This document shows, in pieces, positions 17,954 through 26,956 of a stretch of DNA of 64,000 nt (within the stretch, counting starts at the first letter, position 1; every line of letters starts with the position of its first letter). The position numbers were made by a program, and so were the translations under genes. Under the pieces are notes generated by a model, which saw only the letters and a list, made by a program, of their open reading frames with translations, made no database searches and was not told where the DNA came from. Where the stretch lies: contig NZ_BDBQ01000083.1 in the NCBI RefSeq assembly GCF_001613065.1, positions 18,465 to 82,464 on the forward strand, written 5' to 3'. The stretch is from Nocardia miyunensis NBRC 108239. Lineage in GTDB: Bacteria; Actinomycetota; Actinomycetes; Mycobacteriales; Mycobacteriaceae.

Positions 17954-19038
17954 GCGGGTCAGGGTCCGGGACGGTCGCGCCGGCCGAGGTCGTCGCGGAG
18001 GTGACCGCCGAGCGCGCCGGTGTGGACAAGGCCATGGTCGCCCTGCGGGCCCTGGGCGTGGTGATGGACGTGTACAAGAAGGTCGTGACCGCGCCCGCGG
18101 TATCCCGGCCGAATCCGTTGCGGCGCAGTGGATTCGATCTGGACGTTCTGGTCGAGTCGGTCCGCGGCGAGGCGCGGGACGTGGTCAGCCTTACCCTGAT
18201 CCGGCCCGGCGGCGCACCGCTGCCGTCGTGGCGCCCCGGGTCGCACGTCGATGTCTTCCTGCCCTCGGGACAGCAGCGGCAGTACTCGCTGTGCGGCAAT
18301 CCGCGCGATCGGTTCCGCTATCGAATCGCGGTGCGCCGCATCGCCGATGGCGACGGCGGATCGCGGGAGATGCACACGTTGCGGCCGGGTGATCGGCTGC
18401 GGTTGCGCGGCCCGCGCAACGCGTTCACCTTCGTGGAGACCGCGCCGTCCTATCTGTTCGTGGCCGCCGGTATCGGGATCACGCCGATCCTGCCGATGGC
18501 ACACGCGGCCGGATCCCGTGGGCGGCTGGTGTACCTGGGCCGGTCCCGCGAGAGTATGCCGTTCCTGGACGAACTGCCCGAGGGCGCGGAGGTCCGCACC
18601 GACGACGAGCACGGCATCCCGGATATCGCCGCCATCCTCGCCGAGGCCGAACCCGGTGCGGCGGTGTATGTTTGCGGCCCGCCGCCGGTGCTGGACACCG
18701 CGCAGCGTCGCCTGTTCGAGCTGAATCCGTCGGGATCGCTGCACACCGAACGCTTTTCGCCGCTGCCCGTGCGGGACGGCCGCGAATTCGATGTGACACT
18801 GGCGCGTTCGGGCCGCACGGTTCGGGTGGGCGCGCAGGAGACCACGCTCGCGGCGATCCAGCGCGTGAAACCCGATGCGGCGTACTCCTGCCGCCAGGGC
18901 TTCTGCGGCACCTGCAAGTCCGGTGTGCTCTCCGGCGCGGTCGACCACCGCGACCGCCTGCTGTCGGACGCCGACCGTGCGGACCACATGCTGGTGTGCG
19001 TCTCCCGCTGCGACGGCCCCCTCGTACTCGATCTGTAG
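17950..19038 (+). CDS. Ferredoxin-NADP reductase-type oxidoreductase with C-terminal 2Fe-2S domain
   Basis: 362 residues, ATG overlapping the preceding stop (ATGA). After about 60 extra N-terminal residues comes a PDR/VanB-like reductase: FMN/FAD-binding QYSLCGNP, NAD-binding VAAGIGITPILPMA, a VCGPPPVLD motif, and a plant-type 2Fe-2S domain with SCRQGFCGTC and a fourth Cys in LVCVS. It should pass electrons from NAD(P)H to an oxygenase. Within this operon the PF10118 protein is the natural acceptor; that partnership is inferred. Confidence 0.92.
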   Translation: MSGSGSGTVAPAEVVAEVTAERAGVDKAMVALRALGVVMDVYKKVVTAPAVSRPNPLRRSGFDLDVLVESVRGEARDVVSLTLIRPGGAPLPSWRPGSHVDVFLPSGQQRQYSLCGNPRDRFRYRIAVRRIADGDGGSREMHTLRPGDRLRLRGPRNAFTFVETAPSYLFVAAGIGITPILPMAHAAGSRGRLVYLGRSRESMPFLDELPEGAEVRTDDEHGIPDIAAILAEAEPGAAVYVCGPPPVLDTAQRRLFELNPSGSLHTERFSPLPVRDGREFDVTLARSGRTVRVGAQETTLAAIQRVKPDAAYSCRQGFCGTCKSGVLSGAVDHRDRLLSDADRADHMLVCVSRCDGPLVLDL

Positions 19039-19062
19039 ATCCGCGAAAGGCTCACGGCCACA

Positions 19063-19563
19063 ATGACTCCACGCTTCACACTGGCCGCCTCGGACGACAC
19101 GTTCCTGGCGACCGCCGCCCGCCGCTACGTGCATACCGTCGACATATCCGCCGGCCCGCAAGAGGTCTGGGACATGCTGACCGCCGACGACGCGCTGGTG
19201 TCCTGGTCGACGGTGATCACCGCCTCGAAGTGGCTCTCGCCGAGGCCGTTCGGCGTCGGGACGACCCGGCTGGTCACCCTCGGCGGTGCGGTGCGGCTCG
19301 AGGAACGGTTCTATCGCTGGGATGAGGGCGAACGCATGACGTTCACCGTCGACGCCGCCTCGATTCCCGGGCTGCGGCGTTTCGCGGAGGATCTGGTGCT
19401 GCAACGCACCTCCGGCGGAACCCGGCTGACCTGGACGTTCGCCCTCGAGGGCAATCCGCTGCTGCGACCGCTGCTCGGCGTGGCGAGTCCGGTGAACAAC
19501 ATCGTCACCCGGAGCATCGCGCAGGGCATCACGGCCAAGGCGCAGCAGGAGGCGCGGCGATGA
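19063..19563 (+). CDS. SRPBCC family protein
   Basis: 166 residues with the START/Bet v1-like pattern: YVHTVDISAGPQEVWDMLTA at the start, RLVTLGGAVRLEERFYRWDEGERM in the middle, and TRLTWTFALEGNPLL followed by the long C-terminal helix. It would bind a hydrophobic ligand. It lies 24 bp after the reductase gene and overlaps the monooxygenase start by four bases, so it belongs to the operon. Confidence 0.88.
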   Translation: MTPRFTLAASDDTFLATAARRYVHTVDISAGPQEVWDMLTADDALVSWSTVITASKWLSPRPFGVGTTRLVTLGGAVRLEERFYRWDEGERMTFTVDAASIPGLRRFAEDLVLQRTSGGTRLTWTFALEGNPLLRPLLGVASPVNNIVTRSIAQGITAKAQQEARR

Positions 19564-21014
19564 GCGCCGAACATCATCGAATCGTCATCCTCGGCGCGGG
19601 TTTCGGCGGAATCGGCCTCGCGATCAAGTTGCGCGAGGCGGGATTCGAGGATCTGGTGCTGCTCGAGCGGGCCGACGATCTGGGCGGCACCTGGCAGGCC
19701 AACACCTATCCGGGTTGCGCCTGCGATGTGCCCTCGCAACTGTACAGCTACTCGTTCGCGCCCAATCCGAACTGGACGCGCACCTACGGCCGGCAGCGCG
19801 AGATCCTCGACTACATCCGTTCGGTGGCAACCGAGCACGACGTGGTCCGGCACATCCGGCTGGGCACCGAGATGCTCGGGGCGCGCTGGGACGAACAGGC
19901 GTCGCTGTGGCGCATCGAGACCTCGCGCGGCGATCTCACCGCCGACTTCTTCATCTCTGCCGCGGGGATTTTCGCCGAGGCGAAGCTCCCGTCGGTGCCC
20001 GGACTGGACACCTTCGAGGGCAAGACCTTCCACTCGCTGCACTGGGATCACGAGCACGATCTGTCCGGTGAGCGCGTCGCGGTGATCGGTACCGGGGCCT
20101 CGGCGGTGCAATTCGTGCCGGAGATCGCGCCGAAAGTGGCCGAGCTGACGGTGTTCCAGCGTTCCGCACCCTGGATCGTGCCGCGCATGGACCGCGCCAC
20201 CCTCGGTTTCGAGCGTTTCCTGCTGCGACGATTTCCGCTGGCGCGGAAGACGGTTCGCGGCACCTGGTACACCCTGATCGAGAGCTTCGGGCTGGTCGGC
20301 TTCGTGGACAACCGATTCCGGCATCCGTTCGAGCTGATGGGGCGGTACCAGCTGCGGCGGCAGATCCGCGATCTCGGGCTGCGCCGGAAGGTGACGCCGG
20401 ACTACATCATCGGCTGCAAGCGCGCGATCTTCTCCGACGCGTATCTGCCCGCGCTCGACCGCGACAACGTCGAGGTGGTCACCGACGGAATCGCCGAGGT
20501 CCGGGCGCACTCCATCGTGACCCACGCCGGGGACGAGATTCCGGTGGACACCATCATCTTCGGCACCGGATTCGCGCCCATCCCGACCGCGTTCGGCCGG
20601 ATCATCGGGCGCGAGGACGTATCCATCGCGGATCTGTATCACAAACGGCCGCAGACCTATCTGGGCACGAGCGTCGCCGGATTCCCCAACTTCTTCTGCA
20701 CGCTGGGACCGTTCGGTGCGGCGGGCAATCAGTCCGCGATCTTCATGATCGAATCGCAGATCGCCTACATCGTGGACGCGCTGTCGACCGTGCGGGAGCG
20801 TGCGGCGTCGCGGGTCGAGGTGCGCGCGGAGGTGCAGGACGCCTTCGTCGAGGAGATGCGCGAACGCAGTGCGGCCACGGTCTGGCTCACCGGCGGATGC
20901 CAGGGCTACTACACCACTCCCGAGGGACAGAACGCGGGCTTGTATCCGAGCTGGAGCTTCGAATACCGCCGTCGCACAAGTAAATTCGATGCCGACGCGT
21001 ACGAGGTGGCGTGA
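19560..21014 (+). CDS. Baeyer-Villiger-type flavin monooxygenase
   Basis: 484 residues. FAD-binding GAGFGGIGLA at residues 10-20, GTWQANTYPGCACD, the Baeyer-Villiger fingerprint FEGKTFHSLHWD (FxGxxxHxxxWD) near residue 160, and an NADPH-binding GTGASAVQFVPEIA near residue 178. It should insert oxygen next to a ketone using NADPH and O2. It overlaps the SRPBCC gene upstream and the SDR gene downstream. An SDR that makes a ketone beside a Baeyer-Villiger enzyme suggests alcohol to ketone to ester degradation of an alicyclic, terpenoid or steroid-like compound. Confidence 0.92.
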   Translation: MSAEHHRIVILGAGFGGIGLAIKLREAGFEDLVLLERADDLGGTWQANTYPGCACDVPSQLYSYSFAPNPNWTRTYGRQREILDYIRSVATEHDVVRHIRLGTEMLGARWDEQASLWRIETSRGDLTADFFISAAGIFAEAKLPSVPGLDTFEGKTFHSLHWDHEHDLSGERVAVIGTGASAVQFVPEIAPKVAELTVFQRSAPWIVPRMDRATLGFERFLLRRFPLARKTVRGTWYTLIESFGLVGFVDNRFRHPFELMGRYQLRRQIRDLGLRRKVTPDYIIGCKRAIFSDAYLPALDRDNVEVVTDGIAEVRAHSIVTHAGDEIPVDTIIFGTGFAPIPTAFGRIIGREDVSIADLYHKRPQTYLGTSVAGFPNFFCTLGPFGAAGNQSAIFMIESQIAYIVDALSTVRERAASRVEVRAEVQDAFVEEMRERSAATVWLTGGCQGYYTTPEGQNAGLYPSWSFEYRRRTSKFDADAYEVA

Positions 21015-21901
21015 TGGGACTTCTCCGAATCCCGGGCTTCGGCTCGGCCGGGTACGACGTGGCGGGCAAGGTCGCGCTGGTCACCGGTGCGGGACAGGGG
21101 ATCGGCCGCGAGCTCGTACGGATCCTGCACGAGCGCGGCGCGATCGTCGTCGTGGTCGACATCGATACCGAGGCCGCGCTGCGGGTCGCGCGTGAATTGC
21201 GCACGCGCACACTGTCGATCGGCGCGGACGTCGCGGATCGCGCGCAGATGGCGACGGCCGTCGACCAGGTGATCGAACAGTTCGGCCGCCTCGATGTGGT
21301 CGTGGCGAATGCCGGTGTGACCCCGGTGCCCTCGACCGTGCGCGCGATGGATCCGGCCGATTTCGACCGGGTGATGAGTATCAATCTCACCGGTGCGTTC
21401 AATACCGTGCACCCGGCGCTGGATCACATCGTGCGTTCGCGCGGGCATGTCGCGGTGGTGTCCTCCTGCGCGGCCTTCGCACCCGGGATGGGCGGTTCGC
21501 CGTACATGATCAGCAAGGCCGCGGTCGAGCAGATGGGCCGCGCGTTGCGCGTGGAGCTGGCCGCCTCGGGAGCCAGTGCCGGGGTCGCGTATTTCGGCAT
21601 CGTCGAAACGGCCATGACCCACGACATGCTCGACGCCGACGACCTGGGCCGCCGCATCGACGGCCTGCTGCCCTGGCCGCTGAACCACCGCATCACCGCC
21701 ACCCAGGCCGCCCGCACCATCGCCGACGGCATCGGCCGCCGCGCCGCCCGCACGGTGGCCCCCGCCAGCTGGGAGCCCTATGCCCTGTTCCGCGGTGCGA
21801 TCAACGTCGTCCTGGACGCCAAACTCGCCGCCGATTCGACCGTCCACCAACTCATTCGCGAGATCGAGCAGAGAAGGAGATCGCAGCCGGTATCCGAATG
21901 A
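21014..21901 (+). CDS. Short-chain dehydrogenase/reductase
   Basis: 295 residues; the ATG shares a base with the stop of the monooxygenase (TGATG). Classical SDR motifs: TGAGQGIGREL for NAD(P) binding with an acidic VVDID after beta-2 favouring NAD, NAG at about residue 97, and catalytic S-Y-K as VSSCAAF then YMISKAA. The C-terminal extension after residue 250 is longer than in simple SDRs. It is the last gene of the operon and likely interconverts an alcohol with the ketone used by the monooxygenase. Confidence 0.92.
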   Translation: MGLLRIPGFGSAGYDVAGKVALVTGAGQGIGRELVRILHERGAIVVVVDIDTEAALRVARELRTRTLSIGADVADRAQMATAVDQVIEQFGRLDVVVANAGVTPVPSTVRAMDPADFDRVMSINLTGAFNTVHPALDHIVRSRGHVAVVSSCAAFAPGMGGSPYMISKAAVEQMGRALRVELAASGASAGVAYFGIVETAMTHDMLDADDLGRRIDGLLPWPLNHRITATQAARTIADGIGRRAARTVAPASWEPYALFRGAINVVLDAKLAADSTVHQLIREIEQRRRSQPVSE

Positions 21902-22283
21902 CCTGCGTGTGAACATGTTTCGCTGCGGCAATGGTCCCCGCAGGTCCGATCTACCTCGACGAGGACGCGGTGCGACGCCGACCGCGCCGCAGCTGGTATA
22001 CGAAAGAAGTGCGTGTGAGCATATTTCGCGGTTCGACCCGGTCCACGCGGTTCCGCTGGCGCAGATCCGAGTCGTCACCGAGAAGTACGCCACCGACATC
22101 GAAGCGCTCTACACCGCCACACTCTCCCCGAACGTGCACGAACCCGCCACCGCCCCTGCCCTCGCGCGGAACTGATATCCGATGCGCGTGAGATCAGATT
22201 CCGCACAAGCACATCCGCCTCGGTCCGGATCATCGGCCGGATGCGCGACGCGCCACGAGCAACACCCGCGACCGAGCCTCGAG

Positions 22284-22660
22284 CCGGAGCAGTTCCGCTG
22301 GGACACGACCTCGCCTCGCTCGAATGCGAATCGCCGCCGCTTGCGTTCCTCGTGGGTAACCGATCGGTTGATGTCATCGGGATCGACGGTGGCGCGTATC
22401 CCCTGTGGCACGGAGCAGTTCCGCTGGTGTGCGGCCCTGACCCGCTCGGATGCGAATCGCCGACTGCGGCGTTACCCGTGGCGAATCGACGGCTCGACGT
22501 CGGCGGAACCGTCTGTGCCGCAGGAGTATTCGATCGGCCGTCGAGTCGAGTGTGTACGTGTCGTCAGGGTGCGCGCGGAGTCGGAAGGGCTGTGCTCGGA
22601 CCCGGCACACTGCGGCCAGGAGCAGTTCCGGCGAGTGCGGTGTGCGGGGTCGGGCTCAGG
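22284..22660 (+). repeat. Degenerate tandem repeats, unit about 115 bp
   Basis: GGAGCAGTTCCGCTGG starts near 22286 and again near 22404, each followed by CGCTCG-ATGCGAATCGCCG and a related stretch ending with an AACCGATCGG/AATCGACGG-type segment; a partial third start lies near 22617. One plus frame reads as two similar units (LECESPPLAFLVGNRSVDV and LGCESPTAALPVANRRLDV), but without a start signal or family, so I do not call a gene. The rest of 21902-22655 holds no recognised gene. Confidence 0.6.
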
Positions 22661-23546
22661 CCAGTTCGGCTGCGGCGGCGCGCAGGAGTTCCTGGGAGTG
22701 GCCGGGCGGGTCGGCCTGGATGCTGAGGCGGTCCATGACCTCACGGTAGAGCTCGAGGTCGTCGGGGCGGTCGAGGTAGAGGGCGCTGGCCATCTGCTCG
22801 AGGTAGACGACGTCCGGGATCTCCTGCTCGTTGAAACGCAGGATGGTGAACGAACCGCCGACCGCGGCGTGACCACCGGCGCGGTAGGGCAGGACCTGGA
22901 TGGTGACGTTGGTGCGGTGCGACATCTGCTCCAGGTAGATCAGCTGCTCGCGCAGGACCTCTCGGCCGCCGACCGGGCGGTGCAGCACCGATTCGTCCAG
23001 GACCGCCCACAGCGTCGGGCCGTCGTGCAGGTCCAGGATCTGCTGACGCCGGCGCCGCAGCTCGACGCGACGGTCGACCTCGCGCTCGCCGTGTGCGAGC
23101 GAGACGACCGCGCGGGCGTAGGCGTCGGTTTGCAGCAGGCCCGGGACCAGTTGTCCCTCATAGGTTCTGATCGATTTCGCATCGCCCTCGAGGCCGAGAT
23201 AGTTCTCGAACCAGGACGGCAGCAGATCGCTGTAGCCGTGCCACCAGCCCTGCTCGTTGGCCATGGCGACCAGCCGCAGGAAGGATTCGCGCTGTGTGGG
23301 ATCGACGACGCCGTAGAGGGTCAGCAGATCGTTGACGTCGCGAATCTTGTAGCCCGTGCGGCCGAGTTCGAGTCGGCTGATCTTGGCGTGCGAACCACGG
23401 ATGTGCTCACCGGCGGCCTGCGGGGTGATATTGCGGGCCTCACGTAGCTTGCGTAGCTGACCGCCGACCATGATGCGCAGTGCTGTGGGACCGCGCTGCT
23501 CCAAGGGTGTGGTGACGAGGTCGATCTGGGTCTGTTCTGCCGTCAT
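22656..23546 (-). CDS. Scr1-family XRE transcriptional regulator (DUF5753)
   Basis: 296 residues. Helix-turn-helix at about residues 28-80 (GGQLRKLREARNITPQAAGE), then DUF5753 with FENYLGLEGDAKSIRTYE, VPGLLQTDAYARAV, LDESVLHRPVGG and GSFTILRFNEQEIPDVVYLE. It is of the same family as the regulator at 5698-6582. A DUF397 partner does not follow; its 3' side runs into the degenerate repeats, so a partner may have been lost. Confidence 0.93.
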   Translation of the reverse strand: MTAEQTQIDLVTTPLEQRGPTALRIMVGGQLRKLREARNITPQAAGEHIRGSHAKISRLELGRTGYKIRDVNDLLTLYGVVDPTQRESFLRLVAMANEQGWWHGYSDLLPSWFENYLGLEGDAKSIRTYEGQLVPGLLQTDAYARAVVSLAHGEREVDRRVELRRRRQQILDLHDGPTLWAVLDESVLHRPVGGREVLREQLIYLEQMSHRTNVTIQVLPYRAGGHAAVGGSFTILRFNEQEIPDVVYLEQMASALYLDRPDDLELYREVMDRLSIQADPPGHSQELLRAAAAELA

Positions 23547-23907
23547 GAGGCTTTCTCCGCTGTCTTCCGATCACTGGCACACACCGCGTCGGTACATGCG
23601 CATGTGCGTGCCGTCATCACCGCACCCGCTCATGGTAACGCCGAAACGGGCGAAAAACCGAGCGTGACGAGGAGAATGTCCAGCGTTTTGCTGTGACCCT
23701 GAGTAACTGTTGCATCGAATCCCCTCGGCATTCCCCTTGTGCCGACGACCATACCGGTCGTCCCCAGGTCCGCGCCACTGCGGCCGCGCGAGGGGCGTGC
23801 CCGCCCGGCGTATGGCGCTCCGCGCCAGCGGATCTGCTGAAGTTTTGCCGAATACTCGTGGGGGCGTTGATTTTCGCCTTCTCGGCGTTGGGAGGCCGCG
23901 CCGAATA
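23547..23907. other. Intergenic region without a recognised gene
   Basis: 361 bp between two minus-strand genes. The first 100 bp upstream of the XRE start (towards 23650) should hold its promoter. Open frames here lack ribosome binding sites and family features. Confidence 0.45.
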
Positions 23908-24927
23908 TCAGTGTCCGACGGTCGAATCCAGCCAATCGAGAACCGCGGTGTGATACGCGCCGGTATTGCGCGCGAGGTTCACCGAGTGTCCGCTGCCGGG
24001 CAGCACGAAGGTCCGCAACCTGGCCGCGGGCGCGAAGTACGGAGCCTCTTCGGCCTTCAGCGTCGCGGCGGAGGAGCACGCGGAATAGCCTGTGCCACAG
24101 GACAATCGGTCCCGGCCGCCGTCGACGATGAGCACCGGGGCGCTGATCAGGCCGGACATGCCGGGCAGGGTCGACATCAGACCGTCGGGGTATTCGCTGA
24201 GTGAGAAGATCTCCTTCGTCTTCTCGTCCTGCGCCACCACCGCGGGGTCGGCGTCGCCGGGGTCGAAGAAATCGTGCATGCGGGCGCCGGGGCGCGTGGT
24301 CAGGTATCCGGCGTCCAGACCGTGTCCGGCGAATACCGGATCGTCCACGGCGCGGTGGTAGGTCGAGACCACGCCGAGGGTTTCGGGGATGTTCAGCGCG
24401 TGCGAATAACCGGTCAGCACAACGCCGTCCACGTCGTGATAGGAACTGGCCTCCATCACCGACGTGCCCGAGGTCAGTGAGTGGCCGACGCTGACGACCT
24501 TGGCGAAGGGCGCGGCTCCGGCCAGTCCGCGCCGCAGGCCCTGAACGATGCCGTGCAGTGCCTGCGCGGTGTCGTTGGCGGTGAGCGTCAGCGCGGCGGG
24601 GTGGGTGCTCGCACCGTTGCCGAGACGATCGGCCACCAGTGTCGCGTAACCGGCCTTGTTCATCGCCTCGCGAAAGTTGTAGGTCTGCGGCTGATAGGCG
24701 AAATCCCAGTAGGTGCCGTTGTAATTGGAGCCCGACATCAGCACCATGACGGTGCTCGCCGATTTGCCCGCGGGTGTGCAGAGAGTCGCGGCGAGGTGGC
24801 CCTTCGCCGCTGGCACGGTAAAGGATCGACAGGTCCCCGCTCCAGTGTCGGCATGGGCGAGTCCTCCTGTGCAGCAGGACAAGAGGACTGCAGCGAATAG
24901 GGCCAGTGTCCGCACCGAGGCTCGCAC
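23908..24927 (-). CDS. Exported alpha/beta hydrolase
   Basis: 339 residues from GTG 24927 with GGGAG eight bases upstream. Signal peptide RTLALFAAVLLSCCTGGLAHA with cleavage after AHA. The fold is alpha/beta hydrolase: VMVLMSGSNYNGTYWDF (oxyanion region), nucleophile elbow VSVGHSLTSG (GHS-type G-x-S), an acid in LIVDGGRDRLSC and the catalytic His in LPGSGHSVN. Likely a secreted esterase or lipase. The 5' leader carries nested palindromes at 24952-24979. Confidence 0.88.
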   Translation of the reverse strand: MRASVRTLALFAAVLLSCCTGGLAHADTGAGTCRSFTVPAAKGHLAATLCTPAGKSASTVMVLMSGSNYNGTYWDFAYQPQTYNFREAMNKAGYATLVADRLGNGASTHPAALTLTANDTAQALHGIVQGLRRGLAGAAPFAKVVSVGHSLTSGTSVMEASSYHDVDGVVLTGYSHALNIPETLGVVSTYHRAVDDPVFAGHGLDAGYLTTRPGARMHDFFDPGDADPAVVAQDEKTKEIFSLSEYPDGLMSTLPGMSGLISAPVLIVDGGRDRLSCGTGYSACSSAATLKAEEAPYFAPAARLRTFVLPGSGHSVNLARNTGAYHTAVLDWLDSTVGH

Positions 24928-24951
24928 GCGACGCGCTCCCTGTCGTGAAAT

Positions 24952-24979
24952 ACGAGGAGCTCCTCGAGGAGGTCCTCGT
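24952..24979. promoter_or_regulatory. Nested palindromes in the hydrolase leader
   Basis: CGAGGAGCTCCTCG (24953-24966) and CTCCTCGAGGAG (24960-24971) overlap, inside outer arms ACGAGGA (24952-24958) and TCCTCGT (24973-24979). They lie 25-52 bases before the GTG start on the minus strand. An operator or an mRNA hairpin switch are both possible. Confidence 0.5.
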
Positions 24980-25181
24980 GAATTGATCGTTCGAATGGAT
25001 TGGTTAGGAAGGCTATAACGCCGCACAACGGCACGCAAGAAATCCGGAGAATTGCCAGCAATCGGATAAGCTGAAATGGAAAAGCGTGTCCGGCAGTATG
25101 TTTCGTCCGTCATGTCGGAATGTGCTTCGGGCATCCGCGAGTCGCCGACAGGCCATTGCGTATGCGGTGCTACCCCGGCCG

Positions 25182-25988
25182 CTAGGGCTTGCGCCCGACG
25201 CCGGCCAGAATTACCAGCCGAGTGGGTGGCAGGTCGTCGGCCAGCCACTCCTGCACGGTCACGATTCCTGGATCGAGTAGGTCGAAGCCGTTGAACAGCT
25301 TCTCCACCTCGGATTTCGATCGGAAGACGAACTGCGCGGTACTCCCCTTGGTATCCCTCGCGGTCTGGTCGACGAACGTGTCGTCGGTATCGGTGGATCC
25401 GTGGGTGAAGGCTACGTAGCTACCCGGCGCCATCACCTCGGAGAATCGCGCCAGGGTCTCGGCCGGGTGCTCATCGTCCATGATGAAGTGCAGGACTCCG
25501 ACGATCAGCAGCGCAACCGGCTGATCGAAATCGATGCCCGCCTCGGTGCGCAGGCGCGCGATGAGATCCGCGGGTTCGCGGAAGTCCGCGAGCATCGGTG
25601 TCATACCGGTCTGGCCCGCCGTCATGCCTTCGGCGTGCACACAGACGACCGGGTCGTAGTCGATAGAGGCCACGCGCACCGCTGGATCGACTTCGACGAC
25701 CGTCTCGTACACGCTGGGCGAGGTCGGGATGCCAGCACCGATATCGATGAACTGCCGCACACCGGCGTCGGCGGCCAATCGGGCCGCGCCGGTGAGGAAT
25801 TTGCGACTGAACCAGGCCAGCGTCCGATTCTCCGGAGCGACTTCCAGCATCCGCTTGGCGACGAGGCGGTCCGCGTTGTAGTTGTCCTTGCCCCCCAGCA
25901 GATAGTCGTACACGCGAGCGGCATTGGGTTTCGTCGGGTCGATACCCTCGGGTGCTGGCCTGTCGCCTGACACCACACCTCCTGACAT
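25182..25988 (-). CDS. PF04672 S-adenosyl-methionine-dependent methyltransferase family protein
   Basis: 268 residues; ATG 25988. The family signature is complete: KPNAARVYDYLLGGKDNYNA at the start, FIDIGAGIPTSPSVYE (SAM-binding variant of DxGxG), VDYDP-like SIDYDPVVCVHAE, LLIVGVLHFI and a C-terminal VILAGVGRKP. PF04672 proteins are numerous in actinomycetes and their substrates are unknown; some are thought to act as regulators. It is monocistronic. Confidence 0.93.
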   Translation of the reverse strand: MSGGVVSGDRPAPEGIDPTKPNAARVYDYLLGGKDNYNADRLVAKRMLEVAPENRTLAWFSRKFLTGAARLAADAGVRQFIDIGAGIPTSPSVYETVVEVDPAVRVASIDYDPVVCVHAEGMTAGQTGMTPMLADFREPADLIARLRTEAGIDFDQPVALLIVGVLHFIMDDEHPAETLARFSEVMAPGSYVAFTHGSTDTDDTFVDQTARDTKGSTAQFVFRSKSEVEKLFNGFDLLDPGIVTVQEWLADDLPPTRLVILAGVGRKP

Positions 25989-26164
25989 CGTGATCAGAAA
26001 AACAACGTGCCTACCTCGGCGGCGCCGGACCAAGAGGCCTGTTTGCGTCGGCATGCGGTCCGGCCGCGCCAGAAAAGCGCACGAAACCACCCGAATTCCA
26101 GCAGAACCCAAGGATTCGACGTTGTCAAGCACGTCCCCGGGCCGCACTGCATCTCGAAGGACGC

Positions 26165-26407
26165 TCAGGGGAATCCGTACCATTCCCACAGGAAATCGTC
26201 GGGCCGACCGACGAACAGTTCGGGCCGTGGGCCCCGGTGCGCCGGGCCGGTGCCGGGCGGATTGGGCGCGGTTCCGATCGCGATGGCCGCGACCTGACTA
26301 CCGAGCTCGCGTAAGAGTTTCTCCTCGGCGCGAATCACGGACAGCAGATCGGCGAGACGCTGTGTATTCGGCATTCGAGAGCCCGGGGTGGGTGCGGCGT
26401 GCTGCAT
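26165..26407 (-). CDS. Small hypothetical protein
   Basis: 80 residues if the ATG at 26407 is used (AGGAG 11 bases upstream); an in-frame ATG at 26374 would give 69. A helix LADLLSVIRAEEKLLRELGSQVAAIAIG is followed by a Pro-rich stretch and an aromatic C-terminus DDFLWEWYGFP. No known family. It sits upstream of the methyltransferase gene on the same strand with a 176-bp gap. Confidence 0.55.
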   Translation of the reverse strand: MQHAAPTPGSRMPNTQRLADLLSVIRAEEKLLRELGSQVAAIAIGTAPNPPGTGPAHRGPRPELFVGRPDDFLWEWYGFP

Positions 26408-26628
26408 GTGGCAGGTGACTCCTGGCTGGAGAAGATGCGCTGGGTGCGTACGAGGCGCGGAGCACGCTCGCGTCAACACCGGCGGTGAGCATGCCGGTAG
26501 GTATGGTGTCACATTCCCGCGAGGTTCGCGAAAATTGTACCAGTGCAAGAACATTCGAAAATGCATATGCACAACCAGCGGGATGCTGAAGAATTGCCAG
26601 CGTCGGAAAAAGGCTGGCCGGCCAGCGA

Positions 26629-26850
26629 TTACACCGACCAGAGTTCCTCGTGCGGCAGGTCGGTCAGGCCGGTGCGGAGATTATCGTCGATGGAGACGTC
26701 GACCCCGTGTCGGCTCAGCTCGACGGCCACCCGGTGTGCCACCGATCTCTCGGCACGGTAGTCCAGCACCGCTCCCCCGAGTGGGAATCGCAACTGCAGA
26801 TGAACCTTTTTCGCCATATCGCCGGTACCGCTGAATCCCTTGGGGCGCAA
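26629..26850 (-). CDS. Small hypothetical protein
   Basis: 73 residues from TTG 26850, or 62 from ATG 26817. It contains HLQLRFPLGGAVLDYRAERS and VELSRHGVDVSIDDNLRT, reading like a small alpha/beta protein. No recognised domain. Neither start has a strong ribosome binding site; a TACAGT element about 15-20 bases upstream of TTG could be a -10 box for a nearly leaderless message. Confidence 0.4.
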   Translation of the reverse strand: MRPKGFSGTGDMAKKVHLQLRFPLGGAVLDYRAERSVAHRVAVELSRHGVDVSIDDNLRTGLTDLPHEELWSV

Positions 26851-26956
26851 CCTGACACGTACTTACTGTAGATCCATAGTGTAACAGCGGATGCAAGTAC
26901 ATATGCAAGACCTGCGGCAGGAAACCGGTCGGAATGCGGTCTGGGTCACTCTCGCC

